Below, piece by piece: positions 18,669 through 27,119 of a stretch of DNA of 64,000 nucleotides; position 1 is the stretch's first letter, and each line of letters opens with the position of its first letter. The stretch covers positions 225,540 through 289,539 of the forward strand of contig NZ_RDBL01000027.1 of assembly GCF_008042035.1 (NCBI RefSeq), in the 5' to 3' direction. This DNA comes from Streptomyces sp. col6. Its GTDB lineage: Bacteria; Actinomycetota; Actinomycetes; Streptomycetales; Streptomycetaceae. The position numbers were made by a program, and so were the translations under genes. Below the pieces are notes generated by a model. That model worked only from the letters and a program-made list of their open reading frames with translations, made no database searches and had not been told where the DNA came from.

Positions 18669-20177
18669 ATGACGCTCGCCCAGCCCGACCGCGAGATCTG
18701 GTTTCTCACCGGCAGCCAGTCCCTCTACGGGGACGAGACCCTGGCCCAGGTCGCCGAACAGTCGCGGGTCATCCGCGACACCCTCGCGGACCAGCCGCAG
18801 ATGACGGTGCGGCTCGTCTGGAAGCCGGTCCTCACCGACGCGGCCGCCATCCGCAGGGTCTGTCTGGAGGCGAACGCCGACGACCGCTGCGTCGGTCTCA
18901 TCGCGTGGATGCACACCTTCTCCCCGGCCAAGATGTGGATCGCCGGCCTCGACGCGCTCCGCAAACCGCTGCTGCACCTGCACACCCAGGCCAACCGCCG
19001 ACTGCCCTGGTCCACCATCGACATGGACTTCATGAACCTGAACCAGGCCGCCCACGGCGACCGCGAGTTCGGCTTCGTGCAGACCCGCCTCGGCGTCCCC
19101 CGCAAGACCGTGGCCGGCCATGTCACCACCCCCGAGGTCGTCGACCGCATCGCCGGCTGGGCACGCGCCGCGCTCGGCCGCGCCGAGCTCTCCGGCCTCC
19201 GGCTCGCCCGCTTCGGCGACAACATGCGCGACGTCGCCGTCACCGAGGGCGACAAGGTCGAGGCCCAGCTGCGGTTCGGGGTCTCGGTCAACACCTACGG
19301 CGTCAACGACCTGGTCGCCGTGGTCGACTCCGCCGACGAGGACACCGTCACCGCGCTCGTCAAGGAGTACCAGGACCTCTACGCCCTGGCCCCCGAGCTG
19401 CGCCACGGCGGCGAACGCCACGACTCCCTGCGCTACGCCGCCCGCATCGAGGCCGGACTGCGCGCCTTCCTCACCGAGGGCGGCTTCCACGCCTTCACCA
19501 CGAACTTCGAGGACCTCGGCGGCCTGCGCCAGCTGCCCGGCCTCGCCGTGCAGCGCCTGATGGCGGACGGCTACGGCTTCGGTGGCGAGGGCGACTGGAA
19601 GACCTCGGTCCTGCTGCGCACGCTCAAGGCCATGGCGGACGGGCTGCCCGGCGGCACGTCCTTCATGGAGGACTACACCTACGACCTGACGCCCGGTCAG
19701 GAACTTATTCTGGGCGCCCACATGCTGGAGGTGTGCCCCTCGCTCACCACGGCGACCCCGTCCTGCGAGATCCACCCGCTCGGCATAGGCGGCCGCGAGG
19801 ACCCGGTCCGGCTCGTCTTCGACGCGGCCCCCGGGCCGGCCGTCGTCATCGGCCTCGCGGACATGGGCGACCGGTTCCGCCTCGTCGCCAACCACATCGA
19901 CGTCGTCACCCCGCCCGAGCCGCTGCCCGAGCTGCCCGTCGCCCGCGCCGTCTGGCGGCCGCGCCCCGACCTGCGCACCTCCACCGAGGCCTGGCTGACC
20001 GCCGGAGCACCGCACCACACCGTGCTCACCACCGCGCTCGGCGGCGAGGAGCTGGAAGACCTCGCGGAGATGCTGCGCACCGAACTCGTCGTCATCGACC
20101 AGGACACCACCATCCGGCGCTTCACCCGTGAACTGCGCTGGAACCAGGCCTACCACCGTCTGGCCCAGAGCCTGTGA
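18669..20177 (+). CDS. araA: L-arabinose isomerase
   Basis: Converts L-arabinose to L-ribulose using a divalent metal. 502 residues, normal for the family. Recognised from the N-terminal [20 protein letters not shown], the strand [18 protein letters not shown], and the metal/active-site regions [20 protein letters not shown] and [18 protein letters not shown], then [10 protein letters not shown] and MLEVCPSL. The ATG follows GAGGAG at ideal spacing. It lies 74 bases after araB and overlaps the next gene's start. Confidence 0.97.
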   Translation: MTLAQPDREIWFLTGSQSLYGDETLAQVAEQSRVIRDTLADQPQMTVRLVWKPVLTDAAAIRRVCLEANADDRCVGLIAWMHTFSPAKMWIAGLDALRKPLLHLHTQANRRLPWSTIDMDFMNLNQAAHGDREFGFVQTRLGVPRKTVAGHVTTPEVVDRIAGWARAALGRAELSGLRLARFGDNMRDVAVTEGDKVEAQLRFGVSVNTYGVNDLVAVVDSADEDTVTALVKEYQDLYALAPELRHGGERHDSLRYAARIEAGLRAFLTEGGFHAFTTNFEDLGGLRQLPGLAVQRLMADGYGFGGEGDWKTSVLLRTLKAMADGLPGGTSFMEDYTYDLTPGQELILGAHMLEVCPSLTTATPSCEIHPLGIGGREDPVRLVFDAAPGPAVVIGLADMGDRFRLVANHIDVVTPPEPLPELPVARAVWRPRPDLRTSTEAWLTAGAPHHTVLTTALGGEELEDLAEMLRTELVVIDQDTTIRRFTRELRWNQAYHRLAQSL

Positions 20178-20926
20178 CCGCCGCCGACGCCTCCACCAGG
20201 ACGGAGCCCCTCGTGACCGGGACCGTAGCGGAAGACCTGCGCCGCGAAGTGCTCGAAGCCAACCTCCGCATCCCCCGGGCCGGGCTCGCCACCCTCACCT
20301 GGGGCAACGTGAGCGGGGTCGACCGGGAGGCCGGGGTCTTCGTCATCAAGCCGTCGGGGGTCTCCTACGACGCGCTGGGCCCCGACGACCTGGTCGTCGT
20401 CTCCCTGGCGGACGGGAGCGTCGTGGAGGGCCGGCTGCGCCCGTCCACCGACACCGAGACCCATCGCAGCCTCTACCTGGCCTTCCCCTCGATCGGCGGG
20501 GTGACCCACACCCACTCCACCCACGCCGTCGCCTTCGCGCAGGCCCGGCGCCCGATACCGGTGCTCGGCACGACCCACGCCGACACCTTCAACGGGCCCG
20601 TCCCCGTCACCGCCGCCCTCACGCCCGAGCAGTGCGCCAAGGACTACGAGTACAACACCGGGCAGGTCATCGTGGACCTCCTGGAGCGCGACGCCACCCG
20701 GGCCGAGGAGGTCCCCGGCGCGCTGGTCGCCCACCACGGGCCCTTCACCTGGGGCGCCGACGCCACCAAGTCCCTGGAGCACGCCATCATCTGCGAGGCG
20801 GTCGCCGAGATGGCCCTGCACACCATCGCCCTGGGGGCGGTCGAACCCCCGCAGCACGTACTGGACCGCCATTTCACCCGCAAGCACGGGCCGGGGGCGT
20901 ACTACGGCAACCCAGGAGCCGCGTAA
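20174..20926 (+). CDS. araD: L-ribulose-5-phosphate 4-epimerase
   Basis: Epimerises L-ribulose-5-phosphate to D-xylulose-5-phosphate, feeding the pentose phosphate pathway. Class II aldolase fold of about 250 residues. Zinc histidines lie in [15 protein letters not shown] and near LHTIALG, and the phosphate-binding TWGNVSGVD and KPSGV loops are intact. The GTG at 20174 overlaps the araA stop (GTGA), giving translational coupling. A second GTG at 20213, after AGGACGGA, is an alternative start 13 codons in. Confidence 0.95.
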   Translation: MTAADASTRTEPLVTGTVAEDLRREVLEANLRIPRAGLATLTWGNVSGVDREAGVFVIKPSGVSYDALGPDDLVVVSLADGSVVEGRLRPSTDTETHRSLYLAFPSIGGVTHTHSTHAVAFAQARRPIPVLGTTHADTFNGPVPVTAALTPEQCAKDYEYNTGQVIVDLLERDATRAEEVPGALVAHHGPFTWGADATKSLEHAIICEAVAEMALHTIALGAVEPPQHVLDRHFTRKHGPGAYYGNPGAA

Positions 20927-20943
20927 CACCACCGCGTGACACA

Positions 20944-20980
20944 TGCCCGGGTCCCGCACACCGTGTGCGAGACCCGGGCA
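20944..20980. terminator. Terminator after araBAD
   Basis: TGCCCGGGTC pairs with GACCCGGGCA and the inner CGCACA with TGTGCG, one mismatch, 3-base loop. It lies 18 bases after araD and can also serve the convergent regulator gene. Confidence 0.8.
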
Positions 20981-20984
20981 CCGG

Positions 20985-21097
20985 TCATCGCACGACGCCG
21001 AACGCGGCGTCGGCGCGCCCGGTGGCGTCCGTGACGGGGTCGAGGCGCAGCTGGAAGGCGCGTGCGACATGGATCGTCGCCCGTTCCGCTGATCCGG
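20985..21097 (-). pseudogene. Possible C-terminal remnant of a lost gene
   Basis: Right after the regulator's stop the minus strand keeps an open frame of about 37 codons ending RAFQLRLDPVTDATGRADAA, FGVVR and a stop, with coding-like third-position GC. No start or ribosome site is present. It could be the end of a deleted enzyme gene of the sugar island, or chance. I do not recognise the family. Confidence 0.22.
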
Positions 21098-22132
21098 TCA
21101 GTGGCCGCGGGGCGCCCGTACGCTCTCGCGCTCGACGAGCTCGGGGGTGATGACGGGCTGCGCGCCCGTGGTCCCGGCGCCGTTCAGCAGGCCGAGCAGA
21201 AGGTCGAGCGTCGTGGTGGCCACCGCGCCGAAGTCCTGGCGCACGGTGGTCAGCGGCGGCGAGTAGTACGCCGACTCCGGTACGTCGTCGAACCCGACGA
21301 TGCTGACCTGCTCCGGGACCGAGCGCCCCCGCTCGGTCATGGCACGCAGGGCGCCGAGGGCCTGGTGGTCGTTGGCGGCGAACACCGCGGTGACGTCGGG
21401 CATGCGCGCCAGCATCTGCCCGGCGCGGTATCCGGAGGCGGCGGACCAGTCGCCGGTGCTGATCGGCGGCACCTCCGCACCGGCCTCCTGCAGCGCCCTG
21501 CGCCACCCGCGGATACGGCCGGCCGCGTCGAACCAGTCCGGCGGGCCGGAGATGTGCCACACCGTCTCGTGGCCCGCGTCCAGCAGGTGCTTCGTGGCCT
21601 GGTACGCGCCGTGCTCCTGGTCGACGGACACCATCGGCGCACCGCGCTCGGGGTCGCCGTCGATGGTGACCAGGGGGACCTCGGCGGGCACTCCGGCCAG
21701 CGCCGCGTCCGCCGAGGCCGTGGGGGCGATGACCACGATCCCGGCCACGCGCTCGTCCCGGTGGCGCTCGACGGCAGCGGTGATCGAGGCCGGGCCCAGC
21801 TCGGGCACCCGGTGCACGCTCACCGCGAAGCCCTCGCGGGCCGCCGCGATCTCGAATGCGGCCAGGAGCGAGGACGGGCCGTAGAGGGTGGAGTTCTGGG
21901 CGATCACGCCGATCAGCTGGGACCGCCCGGTCACCAGCGCACGGGCCGCGCGGTTGGGCCGGTAGCCCAGCTCCTTGACGGCCGCGAGCACCCTCAGCCG
22001 GGTCTGCTCCCGCACATTGGGGTGGCTGTTCAGCACCCGGGACACCGTCTGATGGGACACGCCCGCGAGTCGGGCGACATCGGTCATCGCCGGCTCCCGC
22101 ACCACTGGACTCGTCACCGTGGCGTCCTTCAC
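21098..22132 (-). CDS. LacI-family regulator of the arabinose regulon (AraR-like)
   Basis: About 344 residues. Helix-turn-helix TDVARLAGVSHQTVSRVLNS, then hinge helix YRPNRAARALVTGRS and a sugar-binding effector domain ending AVFAANDHQALGALRAMTER and VSIVGFDDVPESAYYSPPLT. The recognition helix S-H-Q-T-V-S-R keeps the Gln and Arg that E. coli LacI uses to read its operator (Y-Q...R there). This fits the lac-like operators found at five promoters here. GTG at 22132 is eight bases from AGGAGG and is preferred over the ATG two codons upstream, which is too close. Likely effector: arabinose or a derivative. Confidence 0.9.
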   Translation of the reverse strand: MKDATVTSPVVREPAMTDVARLAGVSHQTVSRVLNSHPNVREQTRLRVLAAVKELGYRPNRAARALVTGRSQLIGVIAQNSTLYGPSSLLAAFEIAAAREGFAVSVHRVPELGPASITAAVERHRDERVAGIVVIAPTASADAALAGVPAEVPLVTIDGDPERGAPMVSVDQEHGAYQATKHLLDAGHETVWHISGPPDWFDAAGRIRGWRRALQEAGAEVPPISTGDWSAASGYRAGQMLARMPDVTAVFAANDHQALGALRAMTERGRSVPEQVSIVGFDDVPESAYYSPPLTTVRQDFGAVATTTLDLLLGLLNGAGTTGAQPVITPELVERESVRAPRGH

Positions 22133-22278
22133 ACCCATCTCCTCCTGACGGTGACCGCCCCGCCCCGCCCGTACGCGGGAGACATGGGTGATCCGCATTG
22201 AACGTTCAATCTACGCCCCGGCCGGGGCGCGGCCCCGCGGTGCGGTGCCGATCGCCCGGCCTCTCCCTGCGCAGACCC

Positions 22279-22307
22279 ATAGTGAGCGCTAACACTGTCG
22301 TCCACAA
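22279..22307 (-). promoter_or_regulatory. araR promoter with its own operator
   Basis: On the minus strand TTGTGG, 17 bases and CACTAT form the promoter; the operator AGTGTTAGCGCTCACT overlaps spacer and -10. The geometry is identical to galM and ytfQ, implying autoregulation. Confidence 0.68.
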
Positions 22308-22346
22308 TAAGTGCGCCCCGATGCCGAATTGTGGTTTCCCCAGGGG

Positions 22347-22375
22347 TTGACGCCGTAAATGTTAGCGCTCACTGT
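22347..22375 (+). promoter_or_regulatory. ytfQ promoter with lac-operator-like site
   Basis: TTGACG (22347-22352), 17 bases, CACTGT (22370-22375), with operator core GTTAGCGCTCAC at 22361-22372. Same arrangement as the galM and araR promoters. Confidence 0.68.
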
Positions 22376-22445
22376 TGACGCCCGTGGCCCCCGATCGCAT
22401 GAGGTCGGTGGCAGGGACGCACGGTTCACGATGGAGGACGACGCT

Positions 22446-23414
22446 GTGTTCAAGAAAATTGCCATGGTCGGCTGTGCCCTCGCGCTGGCCACGCTGACGG
22501 CCTGCGGAAGCGGCGACGGCGGCGGATCCAAGGGGGCCGGCGGAGACAAGCTGGTGATGGGCTTCGCCCAGGTGGGCGCGGAGAGCGGCTGGCGCACCGC
22601 CAACACCAAGTCGGTCCGGGAGTCGGCCAAGAGCGCCGGGATCGAGCTGAAGTTCTCCGACGCGCAGCAGAAGCAGGAGAACCAGATCAAGGCCATCCGC
22701 TCCTACATCCAGCAGAAGGTGGACGTGATCGCCTTCAGCCCGGTCGTGGAGACGGGCTGGGACGCCGTCCTGCTGGAGGCCAAGCGCGCCAGGATCCCCG
22801 TGATCCTCACGGACCGGGCCGTAGACTCCTCGGACACCTCCCTGTACAAGACGTTCCTCGGCTCCGACTTCGTCGAGGAGGGCCGCAAGGCCGGCAAGTG
22901 GCTCACCGAGAACGCGAACGGCCCGGCCAAGGTCGCCGAGATCCAGGGCACCACCGGCGCCGCCCCGGCCATCGACCGGCAGAAGGGCTTCAAGGAGGCC
23001 ATTGCCGGCACGTCCGACATCAAGATCGTGGCCTCGCAGAGCGGTGACTTCACCCGGGCCGGCGGCAAGCAGGTCATGGAGGCACTGCTGAAGTCGCACC
23101 CCGACATCAACGTCGTGTACGCCCACAACGACGACATGGGCCTCGGCGCCATCGAGGCGATCAAGGCGGCCGGCAAGAAGCCCGGCACCGACATCAAGAT
23201 CATCACGGTGGACGCGGTCAAGGCCGGCATGCAGGCCCTGGCCAACGGCGAGATCAACTACATCGTCGAGTGCAACCCCCTGCTCGGCGACCAGCTGATG
23301 GACCTGGCGAAGAAGGTCGTCAAGGGCGAGAAGGTGCCGGAGCGCGTGGTCACCGACGAGGCCGCCTTCACCTCGGAGCAGGCGGCCAAGGTCCTCAAGG
23401 ACCGGAAGTACTGA
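22446..23414 (+). CDS. ytfQ: Furanose-sugar ABC transporter binding lipoprotein (YtfQ type)
   Basis: 322 residues. Short signal FKKIAMVGCALALATLTAC with a lipobox, then a type-I binding fold. Residues typical of E. coli YtfQ are seen: GFAQVGAESGWRTANTKSVR, IAFSPVVETGWDAVLLEAKR and IPVILTDRAVD. YtfQ is known to bind furanose forms of galactose and arabinose. The GTG start is chosen because GGAGG lies eight bases upstream; an ATG five codons earlier is an alternative. First of four transporter genes followed by a GH127 gene, so L-arabinofuranose is a likely ligand here (inference). Confidence 0.88.
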   Translation: MFKKIAMVGCALALATLTACGSGDGGGSKGAGGDKLVMGFAQVGAESGWRTANTKSVRESAKSAGIELKFSDAQQKQENQIKAIRSYIQQKVDVIAFSPVVETGWDAVLLEAKRARIPVILTDRAVDSSDTSLYKTFLGSDFVEEGRKAGKWLTENANGPAKVAEIQGTTGAAPAIDRQKGFKEAIAGTSDIKIVASQSGDFTRAGGKQVMEALLKSHPDINVVYAHNDDMGLGAIEAIKAAGKKPGTDIKIITVDAVKAGMQALANGEINYIVECNPLLGDQLMDLAKKVVKGEKVPERVVTDEAAFTSEQAAKVLKDRKY

Positions 23415-23422
23415 CAGGCGCC

Positions 23423-23456
23423 GCGGCCCCGCCACCGGGACGGGTGGCGGGGCCGC
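23423..23456. terminator. Attenuator-like hairpin between ytfQ and ytfR
   Basis: A perfect 14-bp stem GCGGCCCCGCCACC with a 6-base loop starts nine bases after the ytfQ stop. There is no T-run and the operon continues, so partial termination or mRNA stabilisation that favours the binding protein is likely. Confidence 0.65.
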
Positions 23457-23481
23457 TCCCCCCTTGACGAAAGCACGGGTC

Positions 23482-25029
23482 ATGACCGATTCCCCAGCGG
23501 CCGGCGCCAGCCCGGTCGTCGACATGCGCGGTATCACCGTCGAGTTCGCCGGCATCAAGGCGCTCGCGGGCGTCGACTTCCGCCTGTTCCCCGGTGAGGT
23601 GCACGCCCTCATGGGTGAGAACGGCGCAGGCAAGTCCACCCTGATCAAGGCCCTCACCGGGGTCTACCGGCCGACGGCCGGAACCATCCGGCTGAAGGAC
23701 GAGCCGGTCGAGTTCACCACCCCCGGCCAGGCGCAGGACGCCGGGATCAGCACCGTCTACCAGGAGGTCAACCTCTGCCCGAACCTGTCGGTGGCCGAGA
23801 ACATCCTGCTCGGCCACGAACCGCGCAGGCTGGGCGCCATCGACGGCAGGGCCATGCGGTCCCGCGCCGGGGAACTCCTGGCCCGGATCGGTCTGACCAT
23901 CGATCCCGCCTCCGTGCTGAGCAGCCATTCCATCGCCGTACAGCAACTGGTGGCGATCGCGCGGGCGCTGGTGGTGGACGCGCGGGTGCTGGTCCTGGAC
24001 GAGCCGACGTCCAGTCTCGACAGCGACGAGGTCGAGGAACTCTTCCGGATCGTGCGCGTCCTGCGGGACGAGGGTGTGGCGATCCTGTTCGTCTCGCACT
24101 TCCTCGACCAGGTCTACGAACTGTCGGACCGGATGACCGTGCTGCGCAACGGCACACTCGTGGGGGAGTACCTGCCCCAGGACCTCGACCGCATGGGCCT
24201 TGTGTCGGCGATGCTGGGCCGCGAGCTCGGCGTCCTCTCCGAGGTCGAGCGCCGCTCGGAGGAGCGGGCCCCGGGCAGCGCCCCGGTCCTGGTCGCCCGG
24301 GGCCTCGGCCGGGCCGGTGCGATCGAGCCGCTCGACCTGGAGATCCACGAGGGCGAGGTCGTCGGCCTCGCCGGCCTGCTGGGGTCCGGCCGTACCGAAC
24401 TCGCCCGGCTGCTGTGCGGTGCCGACCGTGCCGACCGGGGCACGCTCACCGTCGGCGGCGAGACGGTCCGGCCCCGGGGGCCGCGCTCGCTCATCGCCAG
24501 GGGTGTCGCCTTCTGCTCCGAGGACCGCAAGGCCGAGGGCGTCGTCGCGGATCTGAGCGTCCGCGACAACCTGATCCTCGCCACCCAGGCCTCCCGGGGC
24601 TGGGCGCGGCCGGTGCCCCGCCGCACCGCCGAGGCGATGGTCGCCGAGTACATCGAGCGGCTGGACATCCGCCCCGCCGATCCCGACGCCGTGATGGGCA
24701 ACCTGTCGGGCGGCAACCAGCAGAAGGTCCTGCTGGCCCGGTGGCTGGTGACCCGGCCCAGGCTCCTGATCCTCGACGAGCCCACGCGCGGGATCGACGT
24801 CGGCGCCAAGGCACAGATTCAGAAAGTGGTCGCCGAACTGGCGGCCGAAGGCATGGCGGTGCTGTTCATCTCCGCCGAACTGGAGGAGGTGGTACGGGTG
24901 TCCGACCGGGTCGTGGTCCTGCGGGACCGGCACAAGGTGGCCGAACTGTCCGGCGGCGACGTCTCCGTGGACGCCGTCATGTCGGCCATCGCGGCCGACG
25001 CCCACAGCGGGGCGGCGGTGGCCTCGTGA
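23482..25029 (+). CDS. ytfR: Furanose-sugar ABC transporter ATPase (YtfR type)
   Basis: 515 residues with two fused ABC domains. The first has GENGAGKST and VLVLDEPTSSLD with the signature IAVQQLVAIARAL. The second has [23 protein letters not shown] and [12 protein letters not shown]. This is standard for CUT2 importers; YtfR is the closest named relative given the neighbours. The ATG is preferred over a TTG six codons upstream. Its stop overlaps the GTG of the next permease. Confidence 0.92.
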   Translation: MTDSPAAGASPVVDMRGITVEFAGIKALAGVDFRLFPGEVHALMGENGAGKSTLIKALTGVYRPTAGTIRLKDEPVEFTTPGQAQDAGISTVYQEVNLCPNLSVAENILLGHEPRRLGAIDGRAMRSRAGELLARIGLTIDPASVLSSHSIAVQQLVAIARALVVDARVLVLDEPTSSLDSDEVEELFRIVRVLRDEGVAILFVSHFLDQVYELSDRMTVLRNGTLVGEYLPQDLDRMGLVSAMLGRELGVLSEVERRSEERAPGSAPVLVARGLGRAGAIEPLDLEIHEGEVVGLAGLLGSGRTELARLLCGADRADRGTLTVGGETVRPRGPRSLIARGVAFCSEDRKAEGVVADLSVRDNLILATQASRGWARPVPRRTAEAMVAEYIERLDIRPADPDAVMGNLSGGNQQKVLLARWLVTRPRLLILDEPTRGIDVGAKAQIQKVVAELAAEGMAVLFISAELEEVVRVSDRVVVLRDRHKVAELSGGDVSVDAVMSAIAADAHSGAAVAS

Positions 25030-26033
25030 TCCGCGGACGTCTGCTCTGGCCGCTGATCGCGCTCGCCGGCCTCCTCCTGCTCAACGTCGTCTTCACGCAC
25101 TCCTTCCTGGCCCTGCGCATCCAGGACGGCCACCTGTACGGAAGCCTCGTCGACATCCTGCGCAACGGCGCCCCGACCATGCTCATCGCGGTGGGCATGA
25201 CCCTGGTGATCGCCACCCGCGGCATCGACCTGTCCGTGGGCGCGGTCGCCGCGATCGCCGGTGCCATCGGCTGCACCTGGATCGCCGACGGCGGAGACGT
25301 GCCGACCGCGATCCTCCTCGCGCTCGCCGTGTGTGTGCTGCTCGGGCTGTGGAACGGCTTCCTGGTCTCCGTGCTCGGCATCCAGCCGATCATCGCGACC
25401 CTCGTCCTCATGACGGCCGGACGCGGTGGCGCGATGCTGCTCACGGAAGGCCAGATCGTCACCGTCGACAGTTCGGCGTACCGGCAGATCGGCGCGGGCT
25501 TCCTCGTCCTGCCGATCGCCATCCTGATCAGCCTCGCGGTCCTCGGCGGGGTCGCCCTGCTGACCCGCCGCACCGCCCTCGGCATGCTGATCGAAGCGGT
25601 GGGAGCCAACCCCGAGGCCAGCAGGCTGGCCGGAGTGCGCTCCCGCACGATCACCTGGACCGTGTACGTGTTCGCCGCCTGCTGCGCCGGCGTGGCGGGT
25701 CTGATGATCAGCTCCAACGTCAGCGCCGCGGACGCCAACAACGCGGGCCTGTGGATCGAGATGGACGCCATCCTCGCGGTCGTGATCGGCGGCACCTCGC
25801 TCGCCGGCGGCCGTTACTCGCTGGGCGGCACCCTCATCGGCGCGCTCGTGATCCAGACCCTGACCACGACCGTCTACACCATCGGCGTACCGACCAACGT
25901 CACCCTGCTGTTCAAGGCGGTCGTGGTGATCACCGTATGCCTGCTGCAGTCCCCGCGCATGGCCCGGATCATCGGCGGCCGGCGCAAGACCCCCGTTACC
26001 GCACCCCGACCCCGGAAGGTGGCCGCCGGATGA
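25026..26033 (+). CDS. ytfT: Furanose-sugar ABC transporter permease 1 (YtfT type)
   Basis: 335 residues, eight to ten membrane helices. The CUT2 permease signature is MTLVIATRGIDLSVGAVAAI, followed later by EMDAILAVVIGGTSLAGGRY. GTGA overlap with ytfR and ATGA overlap with yjfF couple the three genes. The N-terminus is very short before the first helix, which supports the GTG start. Confidence 0.92.
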   Translation: MIRGRLLWPLIALAGLLLLNVVFTHSFLALRIQDGHLYGSLVDILRNGAPTMLIAVGMTLVIATRGIDLSVGAVAAIAGAIGCTWIADGGDVPTAILLALAVCVLLGLWNGFLVSVLGIQPIIATLVLMTAGRGGAMLLTEGQIVTVDSSAYRQIGAGFLVLPIAILISLAVLGGVALLTRRTALGMLIEAVGANPEASRLAGVRSRTITWTVYVFAACCAGVAGLMISSNVSAADANNAGLWIEMDAILAVVIGGTSLAGGRYSLGGTLIGALVIQTLTTTVYTIGVPTNVTLLFKAVVVITVCLLQSPRMARIIGGRRKTPVTAPRPRKVAAG

Positions 26034-27013
26034 GCACATCGGCCCTCGCATCCGTCCGACTCCGCCTTCCCCAGCGGTTCCTGCCCGTCGTCGCGACCCT
26101 CGTGGTGTTCGTGGTGACCTTCGGGACCGGGTCGGTGCGCTACCAGGACTTCGCCTCCGGCCAGGTGGTCGCGAACCTCTTCATCGACAACGCCTTCCTC
26201 ATCGTGCTCGCCGTGGGCATGACCTTCGTCATCCTCACCGGCGGCATCGACCTCTCCGTGGGCGCCGTCGCCGCGCTGTCCACCATGATCGCCGCGTCCA
26301 CCCTCCGGGCGGGCTGGCCGCCCCTGCTGTCCGTACTCGCCGTCCTGGTGGCCGGAACGGTCCTCGGCCTGCTGATGGGCCTGGTCATCCACTACTTCGA
26401 CGTGCAGCCGTTCATCGTCACCCTGGCCGGGATGTTCCTGGCCCGGGGGCTGTGCTTCCTCATCAGCGTCGAGTCGGTGTCCATCGACAACACGGCCTTC
26501 CGTGACTTCGCCACCGGCACGATCGAACTGCCCGGCGACGTCACGGTCACCTACAGCGTGCTCGTCGCCCTGGCCGTGGTGGCCGCGGCGGTGTACGTCC
26601 TCCACCTCACCCGCTTCGGCCGCACCGTGTACGCGGTCGGCGGCAGCGAGACCTCGGCACGGCTGATGGGGCTGCCCACCACCCGGGCCAAGGTGGGCGT
26701 CTACGCGGTGAGCGGCTTCTGCTCGGCCCTGGGCGGTCTGCTGTTCGCCCTGTACATGCTCTCCGGCTACGGACTGCACGCCGTCGGCATGGAACTCGAC
26801 GTCATCGCCGCCGTCGTGATCGGCGGCACCCTGCTGGCCGGCGGGGTCGGCTATGTGGCCGGCTCGATGGCGGGCGTGCTGGTCCTCGGCACCGTACAGG
26901 CGCTGATCTCCTTCGAGGGCACCCTCAGCTCCTGGTGGACCAAGATCGTCATCGGCGCCCTCCTGCTGGCCTTCATCGTCCTCCAGCGCCTCATCGTGCG
27001 ACAGCGGCGGTAG
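26030..27013 (+). CDS. yjfF: Furanose-sugar ABC transporter permease 2 (YjfF type)
   Basis: 327 residues, polytopic. The signature MTFVILTGGIDLSVGAVAAL is near helix 2, and [20 protein letters not shown] and MELDVIAAVVIGGTLLAGGV match YjfF/RbsC permeases. It forms a heterodimeric channel with the YtfT-type permease, the unusual two-permease composition that distinguishes the Ytf system from ribose-type transporters. The ATG overlaps the preceding stop. Confidence 0.92.
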   Translation: MSTSALASVRLRLPQRFLPVVATLVVFVVTFGTGSVRYQDFASGQVVANLFIDNAFLIVLAVGMTFVILTGGIDLSVGAVAALSTMIAASTLRAGWPPLLSVLAVLVAGTVLGLLMGLVIHYFDVQPFIVTLAGMFLARGLCFLISVESVSIDNTAFRDFATGTIELPGDVTVTYSVLVALAVVAAAVYVLHLTRFGRTVYAVGGSETSARLMGLPTTRAKVGVYAVSGFCSALGGLLFALYMLSGYGLHAVGMELDVIAAVVIGGTLLAGGVGYVAGSMAGVLVLGTVQALISFEGTLSSWWTKIVIGALLLAFIVLQRLIVRQRR

Positions 27014-27119
27014 AGCGGCCCGGCCCGAAGAGCACACACGTCCGTGCGACACCGAGGAACAGCGTCCGCCCCCACCGGACCACCCCGTCACCCGACGACG
27101 AGACGAGGAGCGCACACCC

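Larger units (their letters stand above)
22133..22445. other. Divergent control region araR / ytfQ
   Basis: The 313 bases contain no gene. Two lac-like operators 79 bp apart each overlap a promoter, one for the regulator and one for the furanose transporter. The leaders are roughly 140 and 65 bases. Confidence 0.7.

Noticed and set aside
17265-20177. 970-codon frame merging an alternate frame of araB with araA
   Set aside because: The first 450 codons are Arg/Pro-rich shadow of araB; araA has its own GAGGAG and ATG.
22446-27013. Galactofuranose as the substrate of the Ytf-type transporter
   Set aside because: That is the E. coli assignment; the shared arabinose operator and the GH127 neighbour favour arabinofuranose here, so the name is used only for family.
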